Shown here: piece after piece, positions 1-7,388 of the stretch
How the letters are laid out: every line of letters begins with the position of its first letter
Numbering within the stretch: the stretch's first letter is position 1
Assembly: GCF_041153465.1 (NCBI RefSeq)
Contig: NZ_CP154858.1
Location: 1,984,001 to 2,048,000 of the forward strand
DNA from: Thermohahella caldifontis
Lineage (GTDB): Bacteria; Pseudomonadota; Gammaproteobacteria; Pseudomonadales; Oleiphilaceae
Direction of reading: 5' to 3'
Length of the DNA: 64,000 bases
Notes under the pieces: generated by a model
Told to the model about the DNA's origin: nothing
The model's database searches: none
Seen by the model: only the letters and a program-made list of their open reading frames with translations
Program-made: the position numbers and the translations under genes

Positions 1-1
1 G

Positions 2-474
2 GAACAGGTGTTCAATCACCCGGCCAATCTTTTTGTCGCCCAGTTCATCGGCTCACCCGCCATGAATATCTTCGACGCGCAGCTCTCCAAACTGGGTGGT
101 TCCAACTGGACCATACAGGCGCCCGGATTCCAGTTGCCACTCCCCCCACGGTTCCAGGCCAACGCCCGGGCGCTGCAACGGGTCAAGGTCGGCATCCGCC
201 CGTCTGACGTCAGCGTGCTCCCCCCGCAGATACTCAGCATCATGCCAGCCTCACGCAGTCCTTCCGGATTGTTGACCAGGAGCTTCTGGGTGCGTACATC
301 AACCTGACGCTCAAGGCGGGGTCCGTGGAACTGCTCTGTGAAGCGCCCGGAGACATGCAGTTCGAGACCGGCAGCACTGTACAGGCATATCTGAACATGG
401 ATGCTCTGCACGTTTTTGACGAAGCCACAGGCCGCAGTCTGAACCGGAACAATCCGGCAGCTCTGGCTGCCTGA
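2..474 (+). pseudogene. ABC transporter ATP-binding protein C-terminal part, frameshifted (MalK/UgpC type)
   Basis: The 5' end lies outside the window. The first residues, NHPANLFVAQFIGSPAMN, are the characteristic stretch after the nucleotide-binding domain of MalK/UgpC/MsmX-type importer ATPases, and VGIRPSDVSV follows as the start of the TOBE-like regulatory domain. This frame then stops at 307. A second frame carries the expected continuation (FRIVDQELLGAYINLTLK, ending in a TGA at 472-474). The two join perfectly if one C is restored to the six-C run at 220-225, giving VLPPADTQHH across the join. As written the protein would lose the end of its TOBE domain. Either a real mutation or a homopolymer base-calling error fits. 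The substrate cannot be told from this fragment. Confidence 0.75.
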
Positions 475-526
475 GATCAACCGCCTTGTTTCGGAGCCAC
501 ACCGATACAAGGCGGTACCGCCGTCA

Positions 527-770
527 TCACCAGCCGTCATTGATCCGGATGATGGCACGCCAGACGCGACCGATCAGCGGAGGAAACAGGCCCGGGAAGC
601 ATATTGCGATGACGGAAAAGGCCAGGGGGTATCCAGACTGCCACTTCAAGCCGGGCCAGTATTTAGCACAACTTGCCGGCACATCAAAGCCAACTTCCGC
701 GAGCGTCGGGATCCCACGCGTGAATAGCCCAAATACCACTCAGATCACTCTTTTCGACATACCGCGCATA
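527..770 (-). pseudogene. decayed C-terminal remnant of a CorA-type magnesium transporter
   Basis: The minus-strand frame closing at 527 reads GIPTLAEVGFDV, then YWPGLKWQSGYPLAF and a hydrophobic run ending in a basic VWRA segment. This follows the CorA tail, which is normally IPTL-AG-YGMNF-xxMPELxW-xYGYPLAL, then the second membrane helix and a basic end. The GMN signature itself is lost and an in-frame stop lies directly upstream (740-742), where the preceding helix should be. No CorA cytoplasmic domain is seen. The rest of the 475-885 gap holds no other gene, only the promoter of the DUF3015 gene. The assignment rests on visual motif similarity. Confidence 0.45.
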
Positions 771-795
771 ACGGTATGGTAGCCGTGAGCAAAAT

Positions 796-804
796 TGTTA
801 TACT
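796..804 (+). promoter_or_regulatory. extended -10 promoter of the DUF3015 gene
   Basis: TGTTATACT combines a TG extension with a good -10 hexamer (TATACT at 799-804). No convincing -35 is seen at 16-18 bp, as expected for extended -10 promoters. Transcription would begin near 811, leaving a leader of about 75 nt. Confidence 0.45.
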
Positions 805-885
805 TCTGGTGCAACCTGACAGGAAGCCAGGCAGTATCCGTCGGGGCATACATAAGCTCAATCAATCGATAAAAGGGAATAATTC

Positions 886-1359
886 ATGAAAAAACTGATT
901 CTGGGCGCCGCACTGGTAGCCGCACCTTTCTTCGCCTCTGCCCATCCGGCCGGCTGTGGTCTGGGTACCGCCGTGGTTTTCAAGAACCCGCAAAGCTGGG
1001 TTGAGCACGTTCTGGCAGCCACGACCAACGGCACATCAGGCAACCAGACTTTCGGCATGACCTCCGGCACCCTGGGCTGTGAAGATGCCGGTGGCCCGCT
1101 GGCCGCACGCGTGGGCGAATTCCTCAACAGCAACCTGGACCAACTGGCCATGGACTCTGCCGCTGGGGAAGGTGAATCCCTTGCCGCGCTGGCCGAACTG
1201 ATTGGCATCCAGCAGCAGGATGAAGGCCTGTTCAAGGCACAGGTCAAGGCCAACTTTGATCGCATTTTCTCCAGCGAGCGCACCAACTCTGGCGATGTCT
1301 ATGATGCGCTGGTCGGTGTTCTGAGCAGTGATGCACGTCTTGCCAAGTATCTTGGCTGA
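886..1359 (+). CDS. DUF3015 family periplasmic protein
   Basis: A 157-residue protein with a clear signal peptide (MKKLILGAALVAAPFFASA, cleavage after ASA). The mature part has the family pattern: CGLGT near the new N-terminus, a KNPQSW segment, TSGTLGCEDAGG with a second Cys, and a helical C-terminus. The two cysteines could form a disulfide. DUF3015 proteins are secreted proteobacterial proteins without a known biochemical function. GGGAAT lies just upstream of the ATG. The gene stands before a DUF4105 protein and a hydrolase, separated from them by a hairpin terminator, so it is probably monocistronic. Family assignment is confident; role unknown. Confidence 0.85.
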   Translation: MKKLILGAALVAAPFFASAHPAGCGLGTAVVFKNPQSWVEHVLAATTNGTSGNQTFGMTSGTLGCEDAGGPLAARVGEFLNSNLDQLAMDSAAGEGESLAALAELIGIQQQDEGLFKAQVKANFDRIFSSERTNSGDVYDALVGVLSSDARLAKYLG

Positions 1360-1381
1360 GCGGTCCAGCTGAACCACATGG

Positions 1382-1403
1382 GGGGTGCACTGCACCCCTT
1401 TTT
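1382..1403 (+). terminator. Rho-independent terminator after the DUF3015 gene
   Basis: GGGGTGCA and TGCACCCC form an eight-base stem around a single C, followed directly by TTTTT at 1399-1403. It begins about 20 nt after the stop codon. Confidence 0.7.
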
Positions 1404-1432
1404 GATTTCGCATTCGGAATACCAGGTACGGT

Positions 1433-3361
1433 ATGGCCTTCTTTTCATTTTTTACCCACAAGCCGCGTTCAAATTGGCTTGAATGTGTTCGTATTTGTAT
1501 TCGTCACAGCCTATGCCTGCTCGCGCTCCTGCTGCCCATGCCGGCAACCGCCGTGCAGACGGCCGCGCACATGCCTCTCAAGGCAGGCCTGAGCGCCAGC
1601 ACCCTTGCACAGTCCAAACAGTGGCGCCACCTGCTGCACTATCACCAGGTGGGTTTCCTCGCACCTGACCGGAGCCAGGTGGACGACCCCGACTTCTTCC
1701 TGTCACCCGAGGGGGCGACAAATCCGGAAGCCGAGCTGATCGCCACCTACGAAGCACTACAAAGCAACCGCAATGACGCACGCTGCCGCTTTCCCGCCCG
1801 CCTCCACTGGCTCAATCAGCAGCTGAGCGACCCCATACCGCAGGGCAACTGTCCGGACTTCGAGAAATGGCGGGATGAAATTGATGCTGCAGGGCTGACG
1901 CTCATTTTTCCCGCGGCCTATCTCAACAGCCCCTCGTCCATGTTCGGTCATACCCTGATGCGGATTGACAGCCGAAACCGCAAGAGCGACCTGTTGGACT
2001 ACAGCCTCAATTATGCCGCCAACGCAGATCCCAACGACAACGAGCTCGTCTTCAGTTTCAAGGGGCTCACCGGCGGCTATCCCGGGCTGTTCTCGGTGCT
2101 GCCTTATTATGAAAAGGTGAAGGAATACAGCTATCTGGAAGCCCGTGATGTCTGGGAATACCAGCTGGACATCCGCGAAGACGAACTGGCTCAGTTCATT
2201 CGTCATGCGTGGGAAGTCAAGGATACCCGCTTTGACTATTACTTCTTCACGGAAAACTGCTCCTATCAGCTTCTGACACTTCTGGACGCTGCCAGCCCAC
2301 GCCTTGATCTCTCGGATGGATTTTCCACGGATGTGATACCTGCGGATACCGTGCGCGCCCTGAACCGGGCCGGCCTCATTCGCGAGGCACGCTTCCGGCC
2401 ATCCTCTCTGACGCGCATGAGGGCGATGCAGGAACAGATGACCGATGAAGACAAGGACCTGGCCAAGGCGCTGGTGACCGGAGAGGTCACAGCATTGCCC
2501 GATGGTCTGGATGAGACGCGCAAGGCACAGATCCTCGAACTGGCGTTTCAGTACACCCGTTATCTGACCATCAAGAAAAAGCGCGAGGGCGAAGCACTGC
2601 CGAGACTTTCGCTGAAACTGCTGTCTCAGCGCAGCAAGCTGGACACAACTCACGCCTTCCGGGAGCCCGAACCGCCTGCCACACGGGACGATCAGGGGCA
2701 TCGCTCCCATCGCCATCAGTTCACACTGGGGCATACGGACAATCAGGCCTACCTTGAGTATGGACTGCGAATGGCCTACCACGACTGGCTGGACCCGGCA
2801 CCCGGCTACATCAAGGGTGCCCACCTGGAAATGTTCCACGCCCGCCTCCGCTATCTGACAGAAGATGAACGTGTGCAGATACAGGAAATCCGCCTGCTCG
2901 ACATCGCCTCACTGACGCCACGGGATACCTTCCTCAAGCCCCTGTCCTGGTTTGTATCGACCGGGTTCCGTCGGCCGGCGTCCGCCGGAGCACCACTGGT
3001 GGCCTATCTCAGGGCCGGGCCCGGACTGAGCTATGCATTCATGGGACAGCAGGTGGCCTTTTTGCTCAGCACGGAACTCGATGCGGACACCGATCTGGAC
3101 AAGGGCTACCACCTCGGCAGCGGCCCCGGTATCGTGTGGCTGAGCCAGCACCCCGGCTGGAGTGTCCTGGCCGAGTGGACACGGCGTTATGATCTGGCCG
3201 GCGCCCGCTTCCATCAGCAAAGCACCCGGGTGGGCATTTCCGCCTACCAGAGTGTGGATCGCCAGCTGCGCCTGGAAGGCACCTACCATGACTTCCGCCT
3301 GGCCAGCGGGCAGGACGACCACGCCTGGTCCGTGGCACTCTCACTGATGTGGTACTATTGA
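1433..3361 (+). CDS. Lnb N-terminal periplasmic domain (DUF4105) protein
   Basis: A 642-residue envelope protein. The N-terminus has a basic start and a hydrophobic segment (HSLCLLALLLPMPATA), consistent with a signal peptide. Residues about 150-290 carry the DUF4105/Lnb-N core: FPAAYLNSPSSMFGHTLMRI with its conserved His, and FTENCSYQLLTLLDAA with the conserved Asn-Cys pair, a layout reminiscent of NlpC/P60-like papain folds. The C-terminal 300 residues are rich in alternating aromatic and charged strands and end in SLMWYY, which resembles an outer-membrane beta-barrel with a terminal aromatic residue. The name comes from a domain first noted in lacto-N-biosidase; the bacterial function is not established. 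The next gene starts a few bases after its stop, so they are probably cotranscribed. Confidence 0.8.
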   Translation: MAFFSFFTHKPRSNWLECVRICIRHSLCLLALLLPMPATAVQTAAHMPLKAGLSASTLAQSKQWRHLLHYHQVGFLAPDRSQVDDPDFFLSPEGATNPEAELIATYEALQSNRNDARCRFPARLHWLNQQLSDPIPQGNCPDFEKWRDEIDAAGLTLIFPAAYLNSPSSMFGHTLMRIDSRNRKSDLLDYSLNYAANADPNDNELVFSFKGLTGGYPGLFSVLPYYEKVKEYSYLEARDVWEYQLDIREDELAQFIRHAWEVKDTRFDYYFFTENCSYQLLTLLDAASPRLDLSDGFSTDVIPADTVRALNRAGLIREARFRPSSLTRMRAMQEQMTDEDKDLAKALVTGEVTALPDGLDETRKAQILELAFQYTRYLTIKKKREGEALPRLSLKLLSQRSKLDTTHAFREPEPPATRDDQGHRSHRHQFTLGHTDNQAYLEYGLRMAYHDWLDPAPGYIKGAHLEMFHARLRYLTEDERVQIQEIRLLDIASLTPRDTFLKPLSWFVSTGFRRPASAGAPLVAYLRAGPGLSYAFMGQQVAFLLSTELDADTDLDKGYHLGSGPGIVWLSQHPGWSVLAEWTRRYDLAGARFHQQSTRVGISAYQSVDRQLRLEGTYHDFRLASGQDDHAWSVALSLMWYY

Positions 3362-3372
3362 GGCCGGACGGC

Positions 3373-4251
3373 ATGACAGACGCTGGCAAGCGCAGGCGCC
3401 TCCTGATCTCCCTGATACTGGCGTGCGTGCTCCTGACGGGTTGTGCCACCTCAACGCGCTGGCTGTTCTACCCCGATACCCGGTACTACCAGTTGCCGGA
3501 TCGCCTCGGCATCCCCTACCAGACCGTCTACCTGTTCCCCGAACCAGAGATCACGCTGGTCAACTGGTGGCTGGCACCAGACCGCGCACGCTGCGGGACG
3601 GTGCTGTTCCTGCATGGCAACGGCGAGAACCTCAGTACACACATGAACAGCGTGGCCTGGCTGACTCGCCACGGCTGGTCGGTATTTCTGCTCGACTACC
3701 GGGGCTATGGCCGCTCGGCGGGCACCTCCACTCTGGAAACCGCACTGGCAGATGTGCATGCGGCCCATCACTGGCTCAGCGCACACACAGAGGGCCCGCT
3801 GGTACTGTTCGGGCAGAGCCTGGGCGGTGCGCTGGCCATCGATTATCTTTCCCGGCCGGAACTCAGTGGTGCGCCTCACGAAGGCTTGCGGCCCTTCCGG
3901 GCGCTGATCACGGAGTCCGCCCCGGCCAGTTGGCCACAGATTGCCCGGGAAGCCATGGCCCGGCACTGGCTGAGCTGGCCGCTAGTGCTCCCGGCCATGC
4001 TGATTCCTGATGATCATGATGCCGAGCAGCGCATCGCCAACGTGAACGGACTGCCGGTTCTGTTGCTGCACAGCCCCGAAGACCCGATCGTCGGCTTTCA
4101 TCACGCCCGGCAGATTCTCGCCCACGCTCCACCCAGCGTGCGCTTGCTTGAAACCCGGGGCCCCCATATCGCCGGCCTGGCGGACGCTCAGATACGTCAA
4201 GCCTTTCTTGAACAGATTGAAACAGCGAGCGGAAAACGCTGCCGCCCGTGA
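3373..4251 (+). CDS. alpha/beta-hydrolase lipoprotein
   Basis: A 292-residue serine hydrolase. The N-terminus is a lipoprotein signal with lipobox LLTGC, so the enzyme is predicted to be membrane-anchored in the periplasm. Fold markers are the oxyanion segment FLHGNGEN, the nucleophile elbow GQSLGG, a late acidic residue in HSPEDPIVG and the catalytic His in RGPHIAG. This is the BAAT/FrsA-like or YfhR-like branch. An alternative start 24 nt upstream would overlap the preceding gene; the ATG at 3373 is preferred because it places the signal peptide directly at the N-terminus. It follows the DUF4105 gene by 11 nt, suggesting a shared envelope role. Substrate unknown. Confidence 0.8.
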   Translation: MTDAGKRRRLLISLILACVLLTGCATSTRWLFYPDTRYYQLPDRLGIPYQTVYLFPEPEITLVNWWLAPDRARCGTVLFLHGNGENLSTHMNSVAWLTRHGWSVFLLDYRGYGRSAGTSTLETALADVHAAHHWLSAHTEGPLVLFGQSLGGALAIDYLSRPELSGAPHEGLRPFRALITESAPASWPQIAREAMARHWLSWPLVLPAMLIPDDHDAEQRIANVNGLPVLLLHSPEDPIVGFHHARQILAHAPPSVRLLETRGPHIAGLADAQIRQAFLEQIETASGKRCRP

Positions 4252-4265
4252 CATCCCAAGGCCTG

Positions 4266-4865
4266 TCATTGCCTGTGAAACCGCCCTTCGTAATGTACCG
4301 AGTCGAGGCCGGACACGGCATCGCTCTTGAGCGTCAGTGTGTTTCCGTTGCACGAAACGCTGAAATGATTCCGATGGGGTGCCGATACCGGCCCTTCACC
4401 CATTTTTCTCCAGGGGTTCTCCGTATTTTTTTCCGGAATTTCCGCCTTGAAGAACGCGGCCATCTTGATGCGGCCAGCAGGCTTGAGGGTGATCTCCTGC
4501 CGCTTTTCATCCAGTCGCCACATTCCCTCGGCAGTCCCCTGAAAGCGAACTCGCCGGTCGCTTCTCATTTTCAATACCTGTTTTTGGCTGAGGGTTTCAT
4601 AATCCTGATAGACCAGCCGGAGCTGCTTCCATCCCGCCCCGGGTGCATCGGTGGCCGGTGACTGCGCCAGCTCAAGGGTCAGGCTCCCTGTTATCTTCAG
4701 GATATCCTGTTCGCCACTGGCTCCGCGAAGCTGAGCCCGTTCTTCCGCAGCACTCCATACCCCATCCAGGCATGACTCACCAGCCAGTACCGGGCTGGCC
4801 AGTGAGTACAGCAGCATCAGGGTCAAAGCGTGTGGTGCGGGCACGGTGTTTTGCAAGGGTGTCAT
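4266..4865 (-). CDS. secreted protein of unknown function, long paralogue
   Basis: A 199-residue protein with signal sequence (APHALTLMLLYSLASPVLA, then GESCLDGVW). The mature part begins GESCLDGVWSAAEE and ends with NPWRKMGEGPVSAPHR, a short Cys-containing strand and YEGRFHRQ. The same beginning and end occur in the shorter gene at 6707-7018, so the two are paralogues, and this copy has about 80 extra central residues (roughly 45-130) rich in beta-type sequence. The two cysteines near the ends could pair. The ATG at 4865 is chosen because the signal peptide then starts normally. The gene lies just downstream of the FG-GAP lipoprotein in the same direction, probably as one unit. I recognise no named domain. 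Confidence 0.65.
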   Translation of the reverse strand: MTPLQNTVPAPHALTLMLLYSLASPVLAGESCLDGVWSAAEERAQLRGASGEQDILKITGSLTLELAQSPATDAPGAGWKQLRLVYQDYETLSQKQVLKMRSDRRVRFQGTAEGMWRLDEKRQEITLKPAGRIKMAAFFKAEIPEKNTENPWRKMGEGPVSAPHRNHFSVSCNGNTLTLKSDAVSGLDSVHYEGRFHRQ

Positions 4866-4901
4866 CCAATTCGCCTCCTGTCTCAACGTGAATCAACCCG
4901 T

Positions 4902-6674
4902 TCAGTACACGAAAACCGCTCCGCTCTTGGTCAGGGAATTGTCTTCGGGATTACCTTCCAACCCCGGCCCTGCACCGCTTTCTCCGGTTGCCCCCACCAC
5001 CAGCATATCTCCTGCCCCACTGATCCCGACACTGCCATCCAGGCCAAATCGATCATTCTCATCGGGGGCGGGTGCCTTGACATAGGCTAGCTGAGACCAG
5101 CTGCCCTGGCTACGCCGGAACACATAGACTGCGCCCGCATCCGGCGCGCTGTTATCACTCTGATCCCCGCCCAGCCCCGAAGCCGCACCATCTTCGCTTG
5201 AGGTACCGACAACAAGCGTATTGCCATCGGTGTCAAGTGCGACCGAACGGCCAAACTCATCGTCTGCATCGGTGTTGGACGCCTTGACGTACGCCTCCTG
5301 AACCCAAGTTCCGTCATCCTGGCGGCTGAACACATACACCGCACCGCTGTTGGGCGCGCTGTTATCGTTCCCATCACCGCCGACGCCGGTGGCGGTGCTG
5401 TCCTCGAATATGGCTCCCGCTGCCAGGGTGGCTCCATCGCCGGACAGCGCAACGCTCCAGCCAAACCAGTCACTGTTATCCGGGTTGGACGCCGTAATCA
5501 GTGCACTCTGAGACCACGTCACCCCGTCCCGCCGGAACACATAGACCTGCCCCGCCGCCAAAATCAGGTCGCCTGCCGATGTTCTGACAAAGTCACTGTA
5601 ACCGCCGACAGCCAGCGTCTCGCCGGTCTTGTCCAATGCCAGCGCATGCCCGAAAAGGCCTTGCTGCGCTTCCGCCGGCTTGATATAAGCCTGTTGCGTC
5701 CATACGCCGCTGTCGCGTGCGAACACATACACGGCACCGGAATCCGTCAGGTCATTGTTTGTGGCATCACCGTTGATGCCCGTGGCGTTGCTGTCTTCGC
5801 GCTCCACGCCGACGGCCAGAATCTCCCCGTTGTATGACAGGGCAAGGTCAAAGCCGAACAAATCCAACGGGTCACTGTCAGCAGACTTGAGATAGGCCTC
5901 CTGCGCCCAGGTGGTGCCGGTTCTCTGGAAAACATACACAGCTCCGGCCCGGTCGGCACTGTTATCACTCTGATCGCCATTGATGCCGGTAGCCGCACTG
6001 TCCTCCAGGGAAGCCGCAACCGCCAGGGTATTACCATCCCCGGAGAGCGCAACCTTTGCCCCAAACCAGTCGGATGGCTCTGCGTTGGAGGCTGACAACG
6101 TGGCTTGATGTGTCCAGCTCTTTCCGGAGCGAACGAAGACATGTACGCGTCCCTCTCCACCTGACTCACTGTAAGCACCTACAGCCAGGGTATCTCCGGC
6201 TTCGGATACCGAAACCGCACTTCCAAACCGGGCGTAAGCTTCCGGCTGCATGGCTTTGAGATAGCCAATCGCACCGGCGAGATTGCCATCGACACCGATT
6301 TCCGGCGAGTCACTGCACCCCAGTCCATTACACGCCTGCAGCATGTAACGCGCCTGCTGTCGCTCGGGCAGGAACACTTCATGCTGGTATGCGGTGGTCC
6401 CGGCATCCAGTGTTGCAACAAGACCAAAGCCCGACGCTCCGTCAGGGTCCTCGAAAAGCCGGTATTCCGTTTCACCCTGTACATCATTCCACGTCAGGTG
6501 GAACGTCTTGCCTGCCTGCAACTGCAGAGCCAGCTCCGGTGCGGACGGAATGCGCTGCGAGGACTCAGAATCTCCACTGCCTCCACTGCCTCCACCGCCA
6601 CCGCAGCCCGAAAGCGACGCGGTCATCAGCAGTGCCACGGCTGCCGGTTTCTTTATTCTCTTCCACATTTTCAT
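4902..6674 (-). CDS. FG-GAP repeat lipoprotein with seven-bladed propeller
   Basis: About 590 residues. A lipoprotein signal ends in LSGCGGGGG, followed by a Gly/Ser linker that would hold the protein away from the membrane. Residues about 45-125 form a fibronectin-like domain (LTWNDVQGETEYRLFED ... QACNGLGCSDS). After it come seven repeats, each with DxFG, the strand VALSGDGNTLAVG, a loop containing EDS-ATG-NGD with Asp/Asn, and SGAVYVF. Seven FG-GAP repeats match an integrin-alpha-like beta-propeller, with acidic loops suggesting calcium binding. The ATG at 6674 is only one base from the GGGAGA ribosome site, and the second ATG (6668) is better spaced. It is flanked by two paralogous small secreted proteins. 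Adhesion or surface recognition is an inference. Confidence 0.8.
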   Translation of the reverse strand: MKMWKRIKKPAAVALLMTASLSGCGGGGGSGGSGDSESSQRIPSAPELALQLQAGKTFHLTWNDVQGETEYRLFEDPDGASGFGLVATLDAGTTAYQHEVFLPERQQARYMLQACNGLGCSDSPEIGVDGNLAGAIGYLKAMQPEAYARFGSAVSVSEAGDTLAVGAYSESGGEGRVHVFVRSGKSWTHQATLSASNAEPSDWFGAKVALSGDGNTLAVAASLEDSAATGINGDQSDNSADRAGAVYVFQRTGTTWAQEAYLKSADSDPLDLFGFDLALSYNGEILAVGVEREDSNATGINGDATNNDLTDSGAVYVFARDSGVWTQQAYIKPAEAQQGLFGHALALDKTGETLAVGGYSDFVRTSAGDLILAAGQVYVFRRDGVTWSQSALITASNPDNSDWFGWSVALSGDGATLAAGAIFEDSTATGVGGDGNDNSAPNSGAVYVFSRQDDGTWVQEAYVKASNTDADDEFGRSVALDTDGNTLVVGTSSEDGAASGLGGDQSDNSAPDAGAVYVFRRSQGSWSQLAYVKAPAPDENDRFGLDGSVGISGAGDMLVVGATGESGAGPGLEGNPEDNSLTKSGAVFVY

Positions 6675-6706
6675 CTCTCCCCGATGTCACTGTCTTGTTG
6701 TGCGGC

Positions 6707-7018
6707 TCAGCGCCGGCGGTAATGGCCCACGTAGCCATAACCCAGGCTGTACGAGGCACCTTCCTTTTTGAGCGCCAATTCATCTCCCCGACAGATATAT
6801 TTGAACTCGGCGCGATGAGGCGCGTCGACTGTTTGTTCACCCATATTTCGCCAGCTGTCCATGCCAACCACGCCGGGAATCTCCAAGTGCGTGCGGGACG
6901 GCATCTCCGGCAGGCGTGCTGTCTCACTGACCGCCCGCCACGCACCCACGAGACAGGGTTCTCCCGCCCCGCCGGCCACGGGCAATATCAGCCCGCTCAA
7001 GAACAACATTCCTCTCAT
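6707..7018 (-). CDS. secreted protein of unknown function, short paralogue
   Basis: A 103-residue protein with a signal peptide (MRGMLFLSGLILPVAGGAG). The mature sequence GEPCLVGAWRAVSE, then DSWRNMGEQTVDAPHR, KYICRGDELALKK and YVGHYRRR aligns from end to end with the flanks of the 199-residue neighbour at 4266-4865. It lacks that protein's central 80 residues. Both cysteines and the APHR motif are kept. It lies upstream of the FG-GAP lipoprotein gene in the same direction, giving the order short paralogue, propeller, long paralogue. Two closely spaced ATGs (7018 and 7009) are possible starts. Function unknown. Confidence 0.65.
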   Translation of the reverse strand: MRGMLFLSGLILPVAGGAGEPCLVGAWRAVSETARLPEMPSRTHLEIPGVVGMDSWRNMGEQTVDAPHRAEFKYICRGDELALKKEGASYSLGYGYVGHYRRR

Positions 7019-7345
7019 TGTCACCACATCCTGATCTGTCGTGCGCCTCAAGTGGCTTCACGATCAGGTTGCCGGACTTGCTCCCAACTCGTCTTCGGTC
7101 CTGATCTCCGCTACCCGGCTCAACATCACGGCACCCTGTATGGCGCACTCGCGACTCCGAACTCGGGCGAGGCACATTTTGCAAGGATTGGGCAAAAAAG
7201 GTACTTTGTTCAGTATTACAGGAGGTTAGTGAGGACTCAGGGGGTGGAGGGCGAGCAAAGAAATTGAGAAATGTAAAATTCAGTAAACAGCCAGAACCTT
7301 GATCACTTCAATATGCAAATTTGTCTGACATTTTCATGCCTCGCA
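7019..7345. other. intergenic stretch without a recognised gene
   Basis: Roughly 330 bases between the short secreted paralogue and the hairpin behind the YcaO gene. The right part (7200-7330) is more A/T-rich than its surroundings. I find no coding frame with a plausible ribosome site and no clear promoter, although the promoter of the minus-strand operon at 7018 must lie here. Confidence 0.5.
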
Positions 7346-7382
7346 CCAGTTGGCCGCAGGCATCCTGCCCGCGGCCAACTGG
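7346..7382 (-). terminator. very stable hairpin just after the osmC-ycaO stop
   Basis: The 12-base arms CCAGTTGGCCGC (7346-7357) and GCGGCCAACTGG (7371-7382) are perfectly complementary. An inner GGCA/TGCC stem closes a three-base loop after one A/C mismatch. The structure starts 6 nt beyond the minus-strand stop. No U-tract follows on either strand, so it is either a terminator lacking a U-tract or an mRNA 3'-end stabiliser. Confidence 0.6.
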
Positions 7383-7388
7383 GCCCGT

